From Lignipirellula cremea (GTDB lineage: Bacteria; Planctomycetota; Planctomycetia; Pirellulales; Pirellulaceae): a stretch of 64,000 bases of DNA. A program made the translations under genes and the position numbers. Below the pieces are notes generated by a model. It saw only the letters and a list, made by a program, of their open reading frames with translations. It ran no database searches and was not told where the DNA came from. The first letter of the stretch is position 1. Each line of letters starts with the position of its first letter. Shown here in pieces: positions 60,550 to 64,000 of this stretch. The stretch is taken from positions 9,281,001 to 9,345,000 of the forward strand of contig NZ_CP036433.1 in assembly GCF_007751035.1 (NCBI RefSeq), written 5' to 3'.

Positions 60550-63498
60550 TTAATTCAACAGGCGGAATTCGGTCGAGGCGAACAACGTATGGATCAGCTG
60601 GGCCAGCGGGCTCGGCGGCTCGGCTTTGGTCTTCTCTCCGTTCGCTTTGTCATCGGCGATGAACTCGGCGGCGGCGGTGAGGTATTCTTCGGCCCGGTCG
60701 ATCTCGGCGGCGGTGGGCGGCCGGGACAGGACGGCCTGGTAAATGCCTTCAATTTGCGTGCGGCGATCGGCCGTGCGGAAGGACTCTTCGGCGGTCAGGC
60801 GGGCCTCAACAGCGGCCGCCTGTTCCATGACGAACGGACTGTTGAGCAGCAACAGCGCCTGGGCCGGCACATTGGTCACGGCCCGACGACCTGTCACCAG
60901 ATCGGGGTCGGCGAAGTCAAACACGGCCAGGATCGCGGGAATCTGGCTGCGAATGATGGGCATATAGGTGCTGCGATGCTGCGACGGTTTACCGACGAAA
61001 GCTTTCTCATCGGCCACATTCTGCGTGACCAGCACGCCTAATCCTTCGACGGGCGATCCGCCTGGCGACAGGTCCAGCTGGCCGCTGACGGCCAGCATGG
61101 AATCGCGAATCGCTTCCGCCGGCAGGCGACGGCTGTGCGCCCTCCAAAGCAGGTGGTTTTCCGGATCCAGATTCCAGGCCGTATCGTCGTACTGGTTGCT
61201 CATACGATAGGTGCGGCTGAGGGCCATCTGCCGCAGCGCCGCCTTGGTCGACCAGCCGCTGTCGATGAAGTCCAATGCCAGCCGGTCCAGCAGCAACGGG
61301 TGGCTGGGACGATCGCCCAGCTGCCCAAAGTTATCCACCGTGGCGACCAGCCCCTGGCCAAACAGGTGATGCCACAACCGGTTCACGTACACGCGGGCGG
61401 TCAACGGGTGCGTGGGACTGGCCAGCCACTGGGCCAGCTCCAGTCGTCCGCTTTGCTGGTCGTTGAAGGTCGGCGGCTCGCCATAGGTCGCGGCCTGCAG
61501 CACGCCCCGGGGGGCGACGGGGCCCTGGTTCAGGTGCTCGCCCCGAATGCAGATCTCGCAGTCGGCGATTGCTTTGGCTTCATCCACGGCGATCGCTTGC
61601 GGCAGCGGCGCCGGAGCCGACGCCAGCAGGTCTTTGAGGGCCTGCTCCTGTTCCTCCAGCTGGGAAGTCGCCAAATCGACCGCGGCGATGGCCTGCACTA
61701 AGGCCGGGTCTTGCGCGTCGAGCTCCGCCTGGACCGGCTTGCCGTCCTGGTCCAGTTCGACCAGCCGCACGGCGTCGACAATCACATGGCCGCGGGTGCC
61801 TGCGTTGGAAATGGTCAACAGGCCGGGCGTCCCTTTCGTGAAAGAGAACTGGCCCACCGAGGCGAACAGTTCGTCCGCCGTCGGCTTCCGCGTCTGGTCG
61901 AGGACGACTTCGATCTGGCCGTCCGCATGGACAATGCTGACCGGAACGTTGCTGGCCCGGGTTCCGGCGGGCGTGTAAGAACACTGCACGTCGTACAGGG
62001 CGGTGCGGGGAACATTGAGGGTGAACTCGACGGACTTCTCCCCTTTGCCCGACTGGTCGTCGTGCAGATAACCTTTGCCGACAAAGGTGGGCGAATAGGT
62101 CGAGGCTTTCCAGTCGCCGATCTTCCTGGCGTCGGCGTCGTCAAAGACAAGCGTCTGTTCGCCCGCTTTGAGTTTGGCCAGGCGAGCCTCTTCCTGCTTG
62201 ACCGTTAGCTGCGTCGCCTTGATCCGGGCCTGCAGCGACTTTTGCTCCGCTTCAAAAGCCTCCACGGCGGCGACCCGCGCGGCGTCGGTCGGCAGCACGC
62301 GGCGGGGCCAGGTGGAAACGTACTGCTGGCTTTCTCCCTGCAGCGTACGGGTGCTGCGGAAGATGCCGGCCATGGCGTAATAGTCTTTGGTCGGGATCGG
62401 GTCGAACTTGTGGTCGTGGCAACGGGCGCAACCCAGCGTGAGGGCCATGAACGTTTGGCCGACCGTGTTCAGCTGCTCGTCGACGACATCCATGGTGAGC
62501 TTCAGTTTGTCCCGTTCGCTTAGCATTTTGGCGCCCAGCATCAGGAAGCCGGTGGCGACAATCTGCTCGCTCCGCTGCGCGTCGCTTTCCGCCGGCAACA
62601 GGTCGCCGGCCAGCTGTTCGCGGACAAACTGGTCGTACGGCTTGTCCTGGTTCATGGAGGCAATCACATAATCGCGATACTTCCAGGCGTTATGAAAGGT
62701 GGCGTTGAAGTCGCCGCCGTTGGAGTCCGCGTAACGGGCCACGTCCAGCCAGTGCCGGCCCCAGTGCACGCCAAACTGATCCGACTGCAGCAGCCGATCC
62801 ACCAGCTTCGGCCAGGCTTCGGGCGAATCGTCCTGCACAAACGCTTCCACCTCTTCCGGGGTCGGCGGCAAACCGATCAGGTCAAAGTACAACCGTCGCA
62901 CCAGCGTCCGCCGGTCCGCATCAGGCGCGGGGCTCAGGCCGGCGGCCTGCAGCCGGGCGAACACATAGCGATCGACTTCGGTCTCCGACCAGTTGTCCTT
63001 CAGCACGGGCGGCGGCACGGCCTGCGGGGGCTGGAAGGACCAGAACTGTCGCTCCACTTCCATATCAATCGTTCGCCCCGTGCTCGACGCCGCCAGTTCG
63101 GGTGCGTCGGTGCGCGGGTCAAAGGCGCCTTGCGTGATCCAGGTTTCAAAATCCGCGATCACTTTGTCCGACAGACGCCCGGCCGGAGGCATCTCGACGC
63201 CTTCGTAACGGAGCGCTTCCATGAGCGGGCTCTCGTCCGGCTTGCCAGCGATGACGGCCGGTCCCGAGTCTCCGCCGGTGAGCAGTCCCGCGGCCGAATC
63301 CACGCGCAGGCCGCCTTTGATTTCTTTCGAATCGGCAGCATGGCATTCATTGCAGTGCTGGATCAGCACGGGCCTGATGCGTGCTTCAAAAAAGGCACGC
63401 TGCTCCGCCTCGCCAGCCTGGAGACGGGGCGCCAGGACGCCGCCCAGAAAGCTCGTCCACAAACCGCCAGCCAGCAATAAAAGTGAATAACGGTGCAT
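60550..63498 (-). CDS. Cytochrome C - DUF1549 - golvesin-like - DUF1553 protein
   Basis: A 982-residue exported protein. After the signal peptide, IQHCNECHAADSKEIKGGLR is the planctomycete cytochrome C domain (CNECH haem motif, about 54-58). DUF1549 (about 165-400) includes LARRLYFDLIGLPP-like residues and GCARCHDHKFDPIPTKDYYA. A domain at about 449-600 (IGDWKASTYSPTFVGKGYLH, then SNVPVSIVHADG and VIVDAVRLVE) resembles the golvesin/xanthan-lyase beta-sandwich. DUF1553 closes the chain (ARVYVNRLWHHLFGQGLVAT). It may work with the downstream DUF1501 protein in polysaccharide or redox metabolism. The start ATG 63498 has a weak ribosome binding site. Confidence 0.93.
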   Translation of the reverse strand: MHRYSLLLLAGGLWTSFLGGVLAPRLQAGEAEQRAFFEARIRPVLIQHCNECHAADSKEIKGGLRVDSAAGLLTGGDSGPAVIAGKPDESPLMEALRYEGVEMPPAGRLSDKVIADFETWITQGAFDPRTDAPELAASSTGRTIDMEVERQFWSFQPPQAVPPPVLKDNWSETEVDRYVFARLQAAGLSPAPDADRRTLVRRLYFDLIGLPPTPEEVEAFVQDDSPEAWPKLVDRLLQSDQFGVHWGRHWLDVARYADSNGGDFNATFHNAWKYRDYVIASMNQDKPYDQFVREQLAGDLLPAESDAQRSEQIVATGFLMLGAKMLSERDKLKLTMDVVDEQLNTVGQTFMALTLGCARCHDHKFDPIPTKDYYAMAGIFRSTRTLQGESQQYVSTWPRRVLPTDAARVAAVEAFEAEQKSLQARIKATQLTVKQEEARLAKLKAGEQTLVFDDADARKIGDWKASTYSPTFVGKGYLHDDQSGKGEKSVEFTLNVPRTALYDVQCSYTPAGTRASNVPVSIVHADGQIEVVLDQTRKPTADELFASVGQFSFTKGTPGLLTISNAGTRGHVIVDAVRLVELDQDGKPVQAELDAQDPALVQAIAAVDLATSQLEEQEQALKDLLASAPAPLPQAIAVDEAKAIADCEICIRGEHLNQGPVAPRGVLQAATYGEPPTFNDQQSGRLELAQWLASPTHPLTARVYVNRLWHHLFGQGLVATVDNFGQLGDRPSHPLLLDRLALDFIDSGWSTKAALRQMALSRTYRMSNQYDDTAWNLDPENHLLWRAHSRRLPAEAIRDSMLAVSGQLDLSPGGSPVEGLGVLVTQNVADEKAFVGKPSQHRSTYMPIIRSQIPAILAVFDFADPDLVTGRRAVTNVPAQALLLLNSPFVMEQAAAVEARLTAEESFRTADRRTQIEGIYQAVLSRPPTAAEIDRAEEYLTAAAEFIADDKANGEKTKAEPPSPLAQLIHTLFASTEFRLLN

Positions 63499-63988
63499 AG
63501 AAATCCCATAGAGGAGGCCGAAGGGCCGATCGGTGAGCCAAAGGGGAACTCTAGTATAAGAAAAAAGCGTTCTTTACGCTTCCTTAAATCAACGGAATTT
63601 TGCCGGAAAGGGACGCATTTCCCCACAAAACCCGCCTGCCGATCGTCGAGAAAATCGACAAAACCACCCACAATAGCGGCCGAAATCGTCCCGGTTCCGT
63701 CCGGCGCCGCCGATCGGTTGCTGTCAAAGCATCGCTATCACGCCAGACGGACGACGTCACTCGCCCCTCTTCCGCAGGGAGAACCGGGGCGTATTTGGGC
63801 AATTTGGCCCGTTGCTCTCCTGTACCGCGCGGCATTCTTTCCTGGCTGGGGCATAATGCCGCGCTCCAGGGAGAAAATGCACGTTTTTCGCCGCTTTTTC
63901 CTGTTCGGCGCGCCGGTTGCGTATCATTACCAGCAAGCCCCTTTTACAAGGCGACGCGTACCCGACCTGTTACCTGGAGAACCGACTC
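63499..63988. other. Intergenic region with candidate operator
   Basis: About 490 bases between divergent genes. GGCAT-A-ATGCC (63850-63860) is a perfect 5-1-5 inverted repeat, and TATCAT (63922-63927) could be a -10 element for the next gene. A minus-strand ORF at 63584-63835 has no family match and is not called. Confidence 0.4.
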
Positions 63989-64000
63989 ATGGCATCTGCT
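63989..64000 (+). CDS. Start of a gene cut by the window edge
   Basis: ATG 63989 opens a frame (Met-Ala-Ser-Ala) running off the end. GGAG lies nine bases upstream in CCTGGAGAACCGACTC, a good ribosome binding site. Nothing can be said of the product. Confidence 0.55.

Overview
The window is high-GC bacterial DNA whose gene families point to a planctomycete, probably of the Pirellulales. The evidence is two DUF1501 genes paired with DUF1549/DUF1553 genes, pseudopilin-like DUF1559 (H-X9-DG) proteins, a CSASR-type sulfatase, a ceramidase-like protein, a SecD-SecF fusion and large multidomain Ser/Thr kinases. No rRNA, tRNA, CRISPR array, phage or complete insertion sequence was seen. All calls come from reading the sequence and recognising motifs; no database search was run.

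Layout. 0-13.4 kb: a TonB-dependent siderophore receptor (+), a CBS-domain ClC channel and an NCS2-like permease (both -), an ECF sigma factor with its membrane partner (+), then nadB, a PLP aminotransferase and a FAD oxidoreductase (all -). 13.7-16.9 kb: a kinase-TIR-P-loop ATPase fusion (-). 17.1-21.4 kb: yajC and a fused secDF (-). 22.3-30.4 kb: a ceramidase-like protein (+), then a tightly overlapping minus-strand run DUF1559 - DUF1549/DUF1553 - DUF1501 - nine-EF-hand protein, with a second DUF1559 pseudopilin upstream. 30.9-38.9 kb: a ComEA-like protein, a glycosyltransferase, small unknowns, a small c-type cytochrome, a sulfatase, a CinA-type amidase and a BRCT-MerR-TPR protein. 39.4-51.4 kb: a four-gene plus-strand operon. 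51.5-58.6 kb: a tiny membrane protein, an AI-2E-type permease, an NtrC-like two-component pair, mtfA and an STN-like exported protein. 58.9-63.5 kb: a second DUF1501 plus cytochrome/DUF1549/DUF1553 pair. A new gene starts at the right edge.

The most interesting system is the operon at 39.4-51.4 kb. It encodes an exported 1,115-residue TPR protein, an ExbB/TolQ-type and an ExbD/TolR-type motor subunit, and a 2,293-residue membrane-anchored protein. The last has a transmembrane histidine reminiscent of TonB, about 1,700 residues of low-complexity linker in two compositional halves, and a C-terminal alpha/alpha-toroid (squalene-cyclase-like repeats). I infer an energised envelope-spanning machine in which the giant protein takes the place of TonB/TolA. 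The second is the kinase-TIR-ATPase fusion, which looks like a single-protein sensor/effector of the kind used in bacterial immunity or regulated cell death.

The intergenic regions hold several repeat families: three copies of an imperfect palindrome (2517, 13501, 57426), two long inverted repeats (31432, 58640), a cluster of short palindromes (60295-60535) and a MITE-like element with roughly 20-bp terminal inverted repeats (37276-37536). Several genes also carry in-frame minisatellites.
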